Origin: Coniochaeta sp. PMI_546
Taxonomy: Eukaryota > Ascomycota > Sordariomycetes > Coniochaetales > Coniochaetaceae
Direction: 5' to 3'
Assembly: GCA_021432605.1 (NCBI GenBank)
Contig: MU271150.1
Location: 1,612,001 to 1,676,000, forward strand
DNA length: 64,000 nucleotides
A program made the translations under genes and the position numbers. The notes beneath the pieces were generated by a model. That model worked only from the letters and a program-made list of their open reading frames with translations, had not been told where the DNA came from and searched no databases. Each line of letters opens with the position of its first letter. The first letter of the stretch is position 1. Shown one piece after another: positions 41,297 to 54,432 of the stretch.

Positions 41297-44200
41297 CTAG
41301 GACAATAAGTTCCGCAGCGACGGACTAGCGCTCGCACCGCTCGCGGGTCTGTTTTCTCGCGGAGGCACCGAGTCCCGGTTCAGAGGCGGAGGTCCGTCGC
41401 GCGAAAGTGGAGGGCTTCCGTGCGGTGGGTACATGGGCGGTCGCTCCAACGGCCTGTCGCGGAGAAGAGACATCCGCGATGCACCGTTGGGGTACTCTGG
41501 CGAGTGTGGTGGTTGTGGCGGCGGCGGCGCATAGCTCATCCCGTGGTGGGTCGGCATGTAGGGACCACCGTTCGGAATCGGCGGCCCACCGCTGTGTCGA
41601 CGCGGAGAGGGAGGTTGGCCGTTCATATACGGCGGCTGAGCCATGTATGGGCCGTGCGCTGGCGGTGGCGGAGGGCCTGGATGCGCCATGCTCGACATCG
41701 GCGGTGGTCTGAGATGGTTTGGAGGGGCGAGAGACGGTCCCGGGTTCTGTGGCGGTAGAGGAGGTGGTCCACCATTGATCTCTCGGTGGGGGTGAACAGG
41801 AATCTGTCCATGCTGGGGCAGGCCGTGCGGCTGATTACGGTGCCAGTCGCCAAACAGGTGCGATGTGTGCGATGAATGGGGCGCTGTTGCCAACGAGTAA
41901 GGATGCTGCGGAATGGGTGGACCACCACGAGGTGCGATAGTCGGCGGCAGTTGAGGAGGCTGAATCGCGGGGGGAGCTTGCACGGGCGGTATCATCGGCA
42001 CTGCCATGGTAGCCATGGCCGGAGCCTGAAGCTGGCTTTGTGGCGCTATCGGCATCGAAGCAGGAGCTGGAGGTGGCGGTGACCATGCGTATGGACCTCT
42101 GTTCGCTGGTCCAAGCTCCACATGCGGTGGTGGTGTCGCAACTGCCGGAGCAGCGAGAGCTGCTGCCGCCTGCCTGAGCGGCTCGGCTTCTGCTGTCTTC
42201 TCCCTTGGCGGATGAGGGTTTGGTTGACGGTTTGACTTCTTGCACTTGTGACATTGGAAACTCCGCTGCTCGACGAACTTCTGCGCTTCCGATCCGAGAT
42301 TGCCGTAGTAGCCGTTCGTCAGTCCACGTTCCTGTTCCTGGTCGATGGAATACCACTTGGGACTGGTGTCAATTCCACAAGTCAGGCAAATCTTGCCTCC
42401 AGGCTGTACCGCTGGTGGGCTGCTGGATCCACTGTCGCCGTTGATAATGGTCGTAAGTGACGCTCGTCGGTTGGGCGTGGTTGTCTGAACAGCTGGCGCA
42501 GATGTTTTGGCTGCCAAGGATATCTGGTTCGCCTTTCTCGCGCACCCGCTAAGCGTCAGGTCGGCCTGTTTGAAGTTCTGGACGTAGAGCTGAAGAGCGT
42601 TTAGGCCAGTATCATCCACTTGCTCGTGCATGGGATGGGCTGGCTGCTTCATGACGCCAGCCCAATGCTCTTTGCACCAGATCTCGGCCGACATCACCCC
42701 CGTCTCTCCGTTCATCGTCACAATGCTGTGTTGGTCCCGCCGCGACGCCTTGACCGGCGTAATGGTGAATCCAAGAACATAGCCAGCATGGTGAGCGCAC
42801 TCAACGTGTACTGGAGCATGACACTGTACGCAGGCAACGCATGCTCCACCTGTCTTCTTGCAGGCTTTGCACGTCTCCGCATACCGTGCCCTGGGTATGG
42901 ACGGAATTCCCTCAGCAGGGCTAAGGGCCTTGGCCAAGCCAAACTTGACCTCGGGAGTGAAGACAGCGCAGGTAACGTGAACCCAGTTGTTGTCCGCCGT
43001 ACGCTTGAGAGGCTCGCGAGGGTTGACTGGGCGGTTCATGTCGATCTGCTTCTGCTTGTAGTATTCGGCGGCCTTGAGTGCTGCTTCCTTTTCCATCCTC
43101 TCGCGCTCCTTCTCCTTCTCGGTTTTCTTCTTGTGCGAAATCTTCGGCGGCTCAACAAAGTCATGCTCAGTGTATTCCACAGGACATAGTACACATTTGT
43201 AATGCTTAAGGGAATAATGTCAGTATTCAACAGCAGTGCCATGCAGAATGTGCTCAAACTTACAATCGACACCTGCGGGCTCTTATCGTTGAGGCACATA
43301 TCGCACGTCCACTTCTTCGGAGCCCTGTTGTCAACAATGCCGTAGCAGTTCCGATGAACAGTCATACGACATTCTTTACAAGACACATGCTGGTCACCCT
43401 TGGGCTCCATCTGGAAGCACACAGCGCAAGGAAGGACCTTGGGCTTTGGAATCTCGGGCACAGGTGGCGGTGCCGGCTTCTCGACTGTTTTCTCCTTCTT
43501 CTTAGCCTGCACCGCACTGGCTGTGCTTCCGACATCCGAGGCTCGATCCGAATCCTTGTCAGTCTTGTCCGCGGACGTCTTGAGCTTCTTGCGTGCCGGC
43601 TCGTTGGTTTGCCCGTTGACGGAAGCGGCGGCGCTGGCATTCGCAGTTGCAACCGGAGGCGGGGTGAGATAACGTGTGTTATTCATCATCTCATCAGCGG
43701 CGACGAGTTCTTTGTAGAGCTCCTCGTCCACCTTCTTCCTCCAACCCTTTCCACCGGTCTGCGCGACTTTCTTGGCGACCTCATCAATGTCCTCCCACTG
43801 GATTGCGTATCGGCGCCATAGTTCCGCACACCTTCGGCACAAGGCTTGGATATATTGGCCGTTCTTGTCCTTGTTCGCAGTCTTGTTGCCGTTTTCCGTC
43901 AACAACGCATGAGTGACATTTGGAGCTCGTCGCCACTGCCGGGAGGTCTTGGTCGAGCAGAACTTGCAGATGAAGCCCTTCTTCCTCTCGGCAGCCTTGT
44001 CAGCGTCGAAGGCAGAATCGTCCACATTGTCGGCAACGTCATCGGCGAGCTTGTTCGCGGCTTCCTCCGCCTTTCTAGCGTCCTTCTTGCCTTTCCTATG
44101 CGAATAATTGCCCCAGATCTGCTTGCCCTTCTCCGTCTTTTTCCAGGTGTAGTAGAATCGAACAATGGTAGAAGTCTTGATCGTCTTGCTGACTGTCTTT

Positions 44201-46766
44201 ACGTGCTTCCAGACGAGATGCAGCTCGGAGCCAAACTTGGACACGCCTTCTTCGAATTTCTTCAGCTCGGCTGGCGAAAGCTCAGGCTCTTTGAAAACGG
44301 CCTTCTCCACAGTCGGCAGTTCCTTCAAGGCCTTCTCCGGGTCGTACTTGTTCTTGAAGAGCAGGTCTCTCGCAATATCCTGGAGATTGGTAGACCGAGG
44401 AGGAAGACCTAGAGACGTGGCCAGCGACTTTGCCTTGGTCATGTAGCTGTCAATCTCCTCCCCAGATATGTTGGCACCGGCATCCTCTGCCGGTCTCCAG
44501 AGTAAAGTGGACGTGGCGTTGGGGTCTCCATCTTCGTAGTCCCCGCCGCGTTCGACATATCCCGGCGGCTCGTCCTGGATCCATTTAGGCCGCTTCTCCT
44601 TCTTGATCTTTTCGGCCTCGATTGCGGCCTGCATCTCCTTGCTAATCTTGTCATTTTTCTTCCCGGATTTCTTAATCTCGAGCGGCTTGACATACTCCAC
44701 CGGCCGACCGTACCATGGAACCACATTTGCCTGATGGCGGGGACCGAGGCGGGTGCTGGCGCGAGGAAAGATGCGGTCGTCGTAGTCCAGGGCATCTTCG
44801 ACCTTGCAATGAATTCCCAGATACCTGTAGGGCCAGAGGCTGGCGTGGTAGATCTGCTCAGCAGTGGCAGGCTCGTGGTGGTCTTCCTCCGCCGGACTGG
44901 TGCGGCAGGTGTCGGGAATATCGTCCTCATCGTCGTCGATAAAGTCTTCTTCCTCGGCCTCGACGCCGGAATCATGTATATTAGGTGTGTTGCGTGCCTC
45001 AAGTTTCCGTTCCTGTGCTCGGCTGCATGCAGCACAGGACCATGCGAAGCCACGTGACGGCTTCTTGAGCAACGGTGGGCGCACGCAGTTCATGTGGTAC
45101 GTGTTCTTACAGACTGCACAGTCTACCGAATCATTGCTATGAGGATGTGTCAGCATTTCAGGGCCCCGCTTGCTGGTCGTTCCCATTGGTCGCCCGATAA
45201 AAAGGCTCCGCCCTCCACCCGTGCGGCCGGAGGAGAGTGGGGCTCATTAACGAACCAACCTGAACACATGGGTGGCAGGGGGAAAGTGGGAACTCTGGAC
45301 TTCCAAAAACCACACATGTCCACAACTTACCTCGCACAGTAGCCGGAACATCGCTTGCACAGCTTCACAGCGCTAGTCAGCTCCTTGCCTCGTCCCTGCT
45401 CAACCAGGATAAACTTCCACCGCTCATCCAGAACCTTCTTCACGCGCTCTGGCACGTTGACGATCTGCTTCGTCGGGATAACCTCGTAGTTCTTCTGAAT
45501 GTACCGGTCGTACAGCTTCTCATACCAGAAGCAGTCCGGCTGCCGCTTGTACTCGGCCAGGTTTGCAATTTCGGCCTTGTGCTTGATCTGACACTTTCCG
45601 CGCAGCGATGTCAGAGGGCTTATGTCTGAGTGCATCGTGGCGAAGACGAGCCGGGTGTCTTGCACCTTGCGCCCGATGTCCTTAGGTCGGTAGTACCAAT
45701 TGACCCGTAACGCGTCGACGGGCAAATTGACATCGTTCCTCTGGTGAAGAAACTCCATGATGCGCGCGAGGTAGTAAGGCTCGCCAGGCGGCTCACACAC
45801 CAAGTAGACATGATCTGCAATTCGAGTTAGAGATGCCCAAGAACATTGAACCCACAGCACCTGCCACCTGCAAAAAAAAAAAAAACCGGTGGACATAATG
45901 AAAGAATAGACAAATGACCAAAACCAGCAAAAATCATGGCACTCACCGTTGACTTCCAGAACTGTTCCATCGTCGGCTATCATTTTGCCATCTTTCGGCC
46001 TGCCGGCACAATTCTCAAAGGTTAGCAAATTCGTTTCAGAATAGCCAAGTCCGTTGTGCGAGATAGCGGCGGGTCGCCTCTGTGTGGTGGTCGTTGTCCC
46101 ATTTGACGATACTTGTTGCACATGGCTTGCCACAGGAGTAGATGCTTGCGAAGAAGTGGCAGCTTTCCGCTTTCTGCTAGGCTGATTAGAGGGAGTAGGA
46201 GTGGCCGCAACAGCGGGTGTAGAGTTGCCTGTCGATGTTGCAGTCTGCTCCTTGTTGGCGGCGTGATGAGTGCTTTCTGTGGGCAGCGGTTTTCGCGTTG
46301 ATGATCCATTGTTGGGGCGTGGGGCGGGTGCTGCCCCTTGTGACGCATTTGCCGATCCAGCCTGTCTGGTGGCCTTTTTGGAATCATCATCTCGCCGGTC
46401 AGGCTCGAACATTTCCGCGTCGAGATCTTTGTCCTCGGCATAGTTGGGGCGTGATGCCCCAGTGCGATTGCGAGACCGCGTTCCGTAGGGTGATGCCGTG
46501 CCAGAGCCGGTTTCTTTCGAAGTAGTCGATTTGGACCCGTTCACCACAGACTTTTCTTGAGCCTGTGATGATGCAGAATCATTTCCAGCATTGGGTAATG
46601 CATCTGACATGTTGAGGAGTACGGCTGAGACAGTTTCGTTGACGGCAGAGGCAGGGGACTGCCGTCCCGAAGACGCCATGCCCGGCGTGTCTTTGGCTGC
46701 AGACGGAGTAGACGTGCCAGAATTATCCTCAGAGGCGCCTGGCACATTCTGAGATTTTGGAGACAT
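41297..46766 (-). CDS. SNT2: Chromatin reader Snt2 (BAH, PHD, SANT, extended PHD)
   Basis: Exons 45947-46766, 45331-45814, 43264-45136 and 41297-43204; 1,694 residues. In order: a disordered Ser/Thr-rich N-terminus (1-240); a BAH domain (about 245-400; DHVYLVCEPPGEPYYLARIM, VNWYYRPKDIGRKVQDTRLV); a first PHD finger (about 427-475; CKRCSGYC, CAVCKNTYHMNCVRPP); a SANT domain (about 718-775; FYYTWKKTEKGKQIWGNY); a GATA-like finger (about 826-880; CKFCSTKTSRQWRRAP); a second PHD (about 1005-1055; CAVCFQMEP, CKECRMTVHRNCYG); an extended PHD (about 1060-1185; CVLCPVEYTE, WVHVTCAVFTPEV, CVQCHAPVHVECAHHAGY); another GATA-like finger (about 1330-1385; CLTCGIDTSPKW, CHKCKK); and a Pro-rich tail. Snt2 binds modified histone H3 with Ecm5/Rpd3 in yeast and controls respiration and conidiation genes in filamentous fungi. 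The first intron contains a sense-strand T14 run. Confidence 0.93.
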
Positions 46767-49700
46767 GGTGCTCCAAACCTAGAAGCGCAGCTACCGAAGG
46801 AATATCGAGGATCGTCCCAGTCCTTGTCGTGATAAAAGATGAGCGGACGAGGACGACGGATGGGCGGTAATACGCAAATCCAGACGCGGCCAAGGCCAAA
46901 TCCATAAGACGGGGCGTGAGAAAATTACATGTGCTGGTGGGTGGTGGGTAAAAGAAGACACAAGAAATCCGTGAGGCCAACCCAGATACTATGAGACTAG
47001 AGTGTTCTGACAGGAAAAGACACGCAAAGTCGGTATGCTGGCAACGATGGAATGCGGTTGCTTCAGATGCAGAGATGGGAAGGAAGTGCGGGATGTGTAC
47101 GAAACAAAGTGGCGACCGGGTCCCGGAGAGTATATAAGAGTGAGGATGAAAGACGTTCCCTGACCGGGGTTGGTGAAATGTAACGAGAAAAGAGTCCGGG
47201 GGTCAGATAGGGAGCGTGGGTGATGCGCGGCTCCGCTCCAGTCGACGTTGTTCGGTGACGAGGTATTTTAGAAAAAGGGAAGGCAAAGAGTTATATTGTG
47301 GTAATGTTGTGGTGTGGGTGAAAGGGAAATGGGAAAGAAGGTAATAAGATGGATGGAGGAAGAAGAAGTGAATCGGGACGAGCTAAGCAAACGTCAAATA
47401 GCCAAGACTAAGGTACGGCAAGGTGCCATTTGGGTGCAAGGCAAGCCAGGCTGGTACGTGTTACGGGTCACGGTTTTATGTAGGTCCCAGGCAGATAGGT
47501 GAAGGCAAGGTTGTCAGTCGGCAATGAGTTACGACCGGGGAGGTAAAGTTGTTATTATTATGGGACCTGGCACAAGACCAGACTGAACGTCGAGAGAACT
47601 TAAGAGGCACAAGTAGGGCGCACCAAGCGGAACTTGGTACAAAGCGTAGAGATTTATTAGGAAGCATGACGGGAGCCCACCAGCCCAGCATCAATCTTGG
47701 TCCATCTGCTAGCGACGTGTGTCCGGGATATTTTGTGGCATACCCATATCTGACACGCCATGGAGACCACATTACCACACCTGCCATACATAGTACACTA
47801 GGCTCTGACCCACGAGATGCGATTGATGAGGAATGACGGGAGAGGAAGCCTGGCAGGCCTGGCCGCGGATTTGCCCGTGGATTTTGATTCGGATTGGCTT
47901 GTGCTGATGAGCCGAAAAAGCTGCTGATGAAATTGATGGAGTGCCTCTGGTTTGGGCTGGAGAGTTTCTGGGACATTTGGGACTGGGGGAAAGGCAAGGT
48001 AAGGCGATGCCATCACGTCGTCCATCATCCATGCAACATGATGGAAAGATTTGCCCGGGTCCTGCTGGTCTGGTCCATACGCAGTCCTGAACCAGTATTC
48101 CAACCCAGCATCCCATTCTTGTCCCAATCCCTTGCGCGTGCAACATCCCCACCCCGGCAGCCAAACCTTCCACACCCCGGCAGCCAGGGCTTGGAAAGTC
48201 TGCTCTTTTTAATCGACGACACGCCTTCTTTGGTTGGGTGGGGCCAGCCACTAGCGTAGCGGTACCCAGAAGTCGCGTACCTGCAGGGATTCAAGACACA
48301 GCGAAGGCCGGCCTTAACATCGCAGCTGCAGACCCTAAGCGATACTTTATAGTGAAGTACTGCCGCTGAGAACCTCCCGGCAACATCACTCCATTCCCAG
48401 CTCGAGGGCCGTGGAGTGAAAGCAGACAACTGCCTGCAAGGTCTGATTCAGATATCAGTGCAGATGTGAGGGGAGTCGTAGAAGACCGCAACTCATATCT
48501 CACATGCTCATCGATGCCATGGTCGTGGTCGTGGTCGATTTCTAGGATCGCGATTCCACCAGACCTGCTACCAAGTTGCAGGAAGCAAGAGAACAACCGA
48601 TCTATACGCTTCAGGCAGGCAGAACAACCAGATAGGAAATCCGTGTGCAAATGGTTGGCTTTTGTCCACGGGCTGGTGGTCTATGAAAGAGTATGTGTGC
48701 CAAGTTTGACGTGGCATGCGGATGTTATACCGTACTTTTTCCTACCGTTTCTCAATATGCTCTGGCCTAAGGTAAGGTACACTTGAAGTCTTTGACCGGC
48801 GACCAACGATAGATATATCGGCAGACTCGTTCTCAACCTGCGGAAAGACGGCCGATATGAGTCTGATAATAAGTACACTCGAATCATCAAATTTAAAGAA
48901 ATGAGTCGTTCGGTTGGCTGACACTTGGCGATGGAGCTGGGTGAGTGAAGCCTGTGTGAAGCCTGTGCGGTAGTGCGAGTTCATAAATGCCATTGGTGGC
49001 GGGACGTTCCTTGCATCATTGCTCTGTCCCTTTTCCCCAACCCCGCTCCGCTTCTTTTGACTTCATCCTGCAGACCGAATATCAGAACTTCAACCAGTTC
49101 TATGCAGACCTTTCTGTTCACGACACATAAGGTAGTCGAGATTTGATCTTTCTGAGAACATGGTGTTTTTGTCCTCAAGTTCCAGAAGTACCTGTGTCTT
49201 GCATGGTTTCATTGAGGCAAAGTAGATGACCACCGGATATTGTGAAGCAACGCTTACTCCACCTCTCCCTGCCTAAGGTAAATATCTATTTCACACGGCG
49301 AAGCAGCGTTGGGCAAGCAAAACTCGGTCGTCTTAGTCTTTACGGCCAACATACGATGGTGCTAGTAAGAGACGAAACCGATAGGTACTGAGCTCATCGG
49401 CGTCGCAACGCTGTCAACTTTGACGCTTACACTCTACGTGTTCCCGTGTTGAATGAAGTTCGGCGGTGTCACGGCATCTGCCGGAGTAGACGGGACGCCT
49501 GACTCTCTCCGACATGGTTAGTGGTTTCCACTTCTGAAGGGTTTTATCCCCACGGTCCGGTTGCTACGTACCTTGTAAATCTTGTTGACTAAAGCTAAGG
49601 TACCTACCTAACCCTGCCAACTCCTACGCCGCCCACCGGGAGCTGTTGATCATGTCATAATATGCGAGTGGTAGTCCGATGATCTAGAAAGAGCTAGAGC

Positions 49701-51407
49701 TGCCTTCGCGGTAGGGGAGAAGGCTTTGAGCATCACGGGGATCGAGATGGAGAGGCAGCTAACGTGATAATTAGGGCCGTCGACTTCTGCTCGATTGCAG
49801 GCTGATGGTGATGGGCTAGAACCCAAGGTACCCCTAGCTCCAGACCATGACGTGCCGATCCACTCGACACTTGAGTTGATCACTTTGGACGGAATTATTG
49901 ACGATGCAAGACAACATTGTGGACAGTATGGCGCTGTTAGTTAGATTGTTCACCGTCGTAAAGGTGCGAGAGCCCCGAAGTATTTGTTTCTTCTGCCGCG
50001 ATGGTTGGATTGTCGGGTGGAAGTGTCCTGAGTAACATCTCGAACGTTGTGTTTCAAACTGACCTGTTGGAAATGTTCTCGCTCGGCACGGCAGGGATAA
50101 AGAAGGTATCGGACAGAAAACCGCCGGAAGAGGGCGGTACCAATTGCCTGCGCCCCTTGAAAGAAACCCCCGCCCTGGACGTGACAACCTCGCCGATATC
50201 TCCCACGCATCTGCTTATCAACTAGTATAATCGAATCGCGATGCGACGGTGAGCTTGCAACACGTCCAGTGCTGCCAGACAGGTCCACACGCATTCCTAG
50301 AGACCATGGTCCATTCGCCGACACTAAACTACGTGTCATGCCGCGGTTAGGTTGGTTAGAGGTGTCTCAGACTCTAGAGGTACGGGGACGTGGAATACCG
50401 ACGATTCCCAAATTGTCGAGGTTAAACCCATCTTTTGAATAAGACCCTGGGTGCTTGCACAGATACCTAGTAGGTTGCCTTATCCTCCTCCGTGGTCGAC
50501 GGATGGGTTGTCTTGCACTTAGTCAAAATGTGTTCAAGCCATTGAAAGGGCGCGAAAGGTTCGAGGGTCTCGAGCCGTAGCGATCAATCAAAAACATTTA
50601 ATTACCATTGTCCGTCTGCTCCAAGGGCTAAAAGGTACACAGCTGGTTGAAGTTGGATATCTTGAAAACGCAAACTCTGATACATGGGTAGGCACAAACA
50701 GTGGCACCAACCTACAGACGATGCATGTTCTAGGCATCGCAGCTGATTAGTTCTCCAATGTCGAGCGCTTACAACTCCTTTCTCTCGCTGGTCAACCGTC
50801 AATGTCCATCGCAAGCAATCTTTGGTGCTCCGGCGCCTGGAGTCTGGGCGTCTGGACAATTGGCGGTCGGCCAATCGTCCATCTCTAAGCTAGGGTCAAT
50901 TAGCAAGAAGCAGATTCCCGAAGATTTCCAAGTCGCCGATACTTCATGTGGGACTTTTTGACATCTGATTTTTGCGGTGATTCAGAGCGATATTTTAGTA
51001 CCGAGTACCTAGATGGTCCTGCCTCAAATGGAAGGGCAAGGGTGCGAGCTGGGAACGTCCCGCCTCCGCCGAAGCATCCTTGCAAGTGCAGGGTGTTGTG
51101 GGTCCAAGCTAAAACTCGTTTCGAGCTCTGGAGGGCCCTACACGTTGTACACGTGTACTAATGTAGCTCAAGCTCGGAGACACTGCTCAGGTGACACCGC
51201 GCCAAACCGCGATCGTCAACTTGAGATCTTCCGAACATTGAGCTTCGTCGCGTCCCCCATATCGTCCTGGTGGCATTTTGGTCTACTTTGACGCGCCTGA
51301 GTGTAATTTGACTTCTTCTTTGCTCTTTAATCATCTGGCTTCTGGCATCGTTTCTTTTGTTTCGCTTCTTCAAGAAAGGCTATCACCGTTGGCTCTGGCT
51401 GACCGTG
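46767..51407. other. 4.6 kb gene-empty region between divergent SNT2 and helicase genes
   Basis: The longest non-coding stretch in the window. Several open frames exist (for example minus strand 47476-47997 and 49950-50339) but overlap each other in different frames, have irregular composition and match nothing I know. It holds four of the eight CTAAGGTA motifs found (47408-47415, 48767-48774, 49273-49280, 49595-49602). No terminal repeats, tRNA, or transposon protein seen. The first few hundred bases are probably the SNT2 leader and promoter. Confidence 0.55.
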
Positions 51408-54400
51408 ATGGCAAACAACAACGGCATCTGGCACAGAACCACATTGCAAGCCGCACAGAATCAGGCAGCTAGCCACCATGTCACCACCGTTATTGGACTA
51501 AAGCGAACTATAGATCAAGTTCAGGGCATATCCTCCGATGTCGCCACAGGCGAGCAGGCGAGCCATTTTCGGCCGGCCTCAGCTTTGCCAAAGGGTCTGT
51601 CAAGCCTTACGGCCAGTGCAATAGAGTACACTGGTAGCCAGCCTACGGGGCCGTCGGAGTATACACAACGCAAAGACCTTGCTTGCACGCCTCGGCTTTC
51701 CGAGGATCCTTCACTGTCGCTCAACCATGCAATTTATGGCTTACCCAAGCAGTTGGTAGACAACTTCTCACGTCTAGGGATCAAGAGTATCTATCCATGG
51801 CAAAAGCACTGTCTGCTTGGTCCAGGTATTCTCAGTGGAGACAATAACCTGGTTTACAGTGCCCCGACCGGCGGTGGCAAGTCGCTGGTCGCTGACATTA
51901 TGATGCTGAAGCAGGTCCTGGCTGATCGCGATGCAAAGGCGATGCTGGTGCTGCCATATGTCGCTCTAGTTCAGGAGAAAGTCAGGTGGCTTCGCAATAT
52001 CGTTCAAGACATATCAAGGGAGGCTTTGGGTCAGAGCTATAAAGACGATACCAAGATCTGGGCGAGACGACCTGATAAGGATACCATCAGGGTGGTTGGT
52101 TTCTTCGGCGGAGGCAAGGTTAGAGCGACGTGGCATGACTTTGATATTGGTGTCTGCACAATAGAGAAGGTCAGTCGCCTTCCTTTCCAAGTTTAGTTTA
52201 TCTGACATGCGTTCCAGGCGAATGCCCTGGTCAACACCGCGATTGACGACTATTCGGTTAGCAAGTTGAAGATTGTTGTGCTTGATGAACTCCACATGAT
52301 TGATGATGACTACCGCGGCTATCTGATGGAACTAATGGCCACCAAAATGCTCTGTTTAAGCCAACACGTGCAAATAGTCGGGATGAGTGCAACCTTGACG
52401 GTGAGGACCTCCCGCAACATAAGCATGCTCAGTGCTGACATGTAAAGAACATCAATCTCCTCAAGACCTGGCTCCAGGGTCACTGCTATGAAACGAGGTA
52501 TCGACCAGTACCAATAGAAGAGCACTTAGTTTATGACGGGAAAATATACCTGGCAGAGACAACCAGCCAGCTGCTCAAGACGGCCGCCCAATTGAACGGC
52601 GTGAACGAATCAACTCAGTCACAACTCCAACCCACAAGAACCGTAAAGCCCTCAACTCACAAGGAGTTGGCAGACCCAGTCTTGAATGCAGTTGTTGCAC
52701 TTGCGAGCGAGACAGCTCGTTCAGGCTATGGAGCGTTGGTCTTTGCCGGCAGTCGTGCCGGGTGCGAGGCCGATGCGCTGCTCATCAGTCGTGTAATGCC
52801 AACCCTGGGCGAGGCAGACCCTCTGATCCAGGAGAAGCGCATCGATCTGCTGGCAGAGCTGAGGAGCTTGAGCACTGGCCTCGATCGCACGCTGGAGCAG
52901 ACGATTCCTTGTGGTGTCGGCTTCCACCATGCTGGCTTGACCACAGAGGAAAGAGATCTTGTTGCGAATGGATACGACAACGGCGTACTCAAAGTTTGCG
53001 TCGCTACTTGCTCCTTGGCCGCTGGCATCAATCTTCCCGCAAGGAGGGTGATACTCCACAACGCCCGTATGGGTAGGGCTTTTGTCGGCCCTTCGCTACT
53101 GCGCCAGATGAGAGGGAGAGCGGGCAGGAAAGGAAAGGACGAGATTGGGGAGACATATCTCTGCTGTCAGCGGAAAGACCTGGAGAGCGTCGTAGACCTG
53201 ATGCACGCCGAATTGCCGCAGATATCGAGCTGCCTCATCTCTGACAAACGTCGTGTACAAAGAGCGATACTGGAAGTCATCGCAATCAGGCTCGCTACAA
53301 GCCGAGAAACGTTGGACGACTATATCAACAAGACTATGCTCTCGTACTCGGCGGATGCTGAATCTGTACAGCAGAATGTGCGGGACAGCCTTAAAGACCT
53401 CGAGTCTATGGGCTTCATTGCAGTGGATGAGTTCTCCAACTACCAACCGACACGACTGGGAAAGGCAATAGTAGCATCCGCATTCGACCCGGATGATGGT
53501 GTCTTCATCCATAACGAGTTGAAGATGGCTCTCCAAGGCTTTGTTATGGATGGTGATATGCATGTTCTCTACACCTTCACGCCAGTATACGACCTAGGAG
53601 GGACTGCCATCAATTGGCGGGTATTTTGGAACGAAATGGAGCAATTGGACGAGAGTGGGCTCAGGGTGATGAAATTTCTTGGCTTGAAGCCCACGGTCAT
53701 GAACAGAATGTAAGTCACCTCTTCCGTATGGCTACTCGCGGGGCACTCACCTGTAATAGGCTTCATGGCGCAACGCTGAAAGAGACGACGCCGGAAGAGA
53801 AGGATATCACTCGACGATACCAAAGATTCTATCTAGCATTACAGCTACGTGATCTCTGCAGCGAGGTCCCCATCTACCGCGTCGCACAGAAGTACGGTAA
53901 CGCCCGGGGTGCTGTTCAAACGCTCGCCCAGACCTGCCAGGGGTTTGCTGCTGGCATGATCAAGTTCTGCGAACACATGGGGTGGGGAGCAATGGCCGCT
54001 GCTCTAGACCATTACTCCGACAGACTGAAAGCCGGGGCAAGGTCTGATCTTCTGGAGTTGGCTAAGATCACGTTTGTCAAGAGCAGAACAGCGTAAGTTC
54101 TCTTCTTATACCTCCTTCAACCAACAACTGATGGTAACTCATCTCAGCCGTGTTTTCTGGGACAATGGCTTCAAAACGGTGGCAGCGGTTGCCAACGCTG
54201 ATCCCAGAGAGCTAGTACCGGTCCTCATGCAAGCTCAGCCCTCCAAGATTCGGCTTGAAAGCAGAGATGAACAGAAGTATGCGGAGAAGCTGCTCGCGAA
54301 AGCCACAATCATCGCCGACTCCGCGAATAGGATCTGGCGTAAGTAACAGCACCCTCATACAAAGACGGACCCTACGGACGTCACTAACAATTGCAAGAGG

Positions 54401-54432
54401 TGCAAATGCAGCAGGAGCTCGACGACGAATGA
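51408..54432 (+). CDS. Ski2-like DNA helicase of the HELQ/POLQ (Mus301) type
   Basis: Six exons: 51408-52169, 52218-52400, 52448-53709, 53760-54092, 54148-54338, 54398-54432; 921 residues. ATG at 51408 gives MANNNGIWHRTTLQAAQNQA; the frame upstream has no ATG. Motif I SAPTGGGKSLVADIMMLKQV at about 152-160, motif Ia LPYVALVQEK, motif II VLDELHMIDDD near 277, motif III GMSATLTN near 310, then CGVGFHHAGLTTEERDLVAN, VCVATCSLAAGINLPARRVI and motif VI QMRGRAGRKGKDEIG near 534. A winged-helix/ratchet region follows, ending in a helix-hairpin-like segment. DELH with HHAGLT and GINLPAR is typical of HELQ and the helicase half of polymerase theta. No polymerase domain follows, so HELQ is favoured. Such helicases act in crosslink and double-strand break repair. 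The last exon is only 35 nt, coding QVQMQQELDDE. Confidence 0.9.

Noticed and set aside
47476-47997. 173-codon minus-strand frame in the 4.6 kb gap
   Set aside because: No ATG-supported family, Ser/Trp/Cys-scattered composition, overlaps other random frames.
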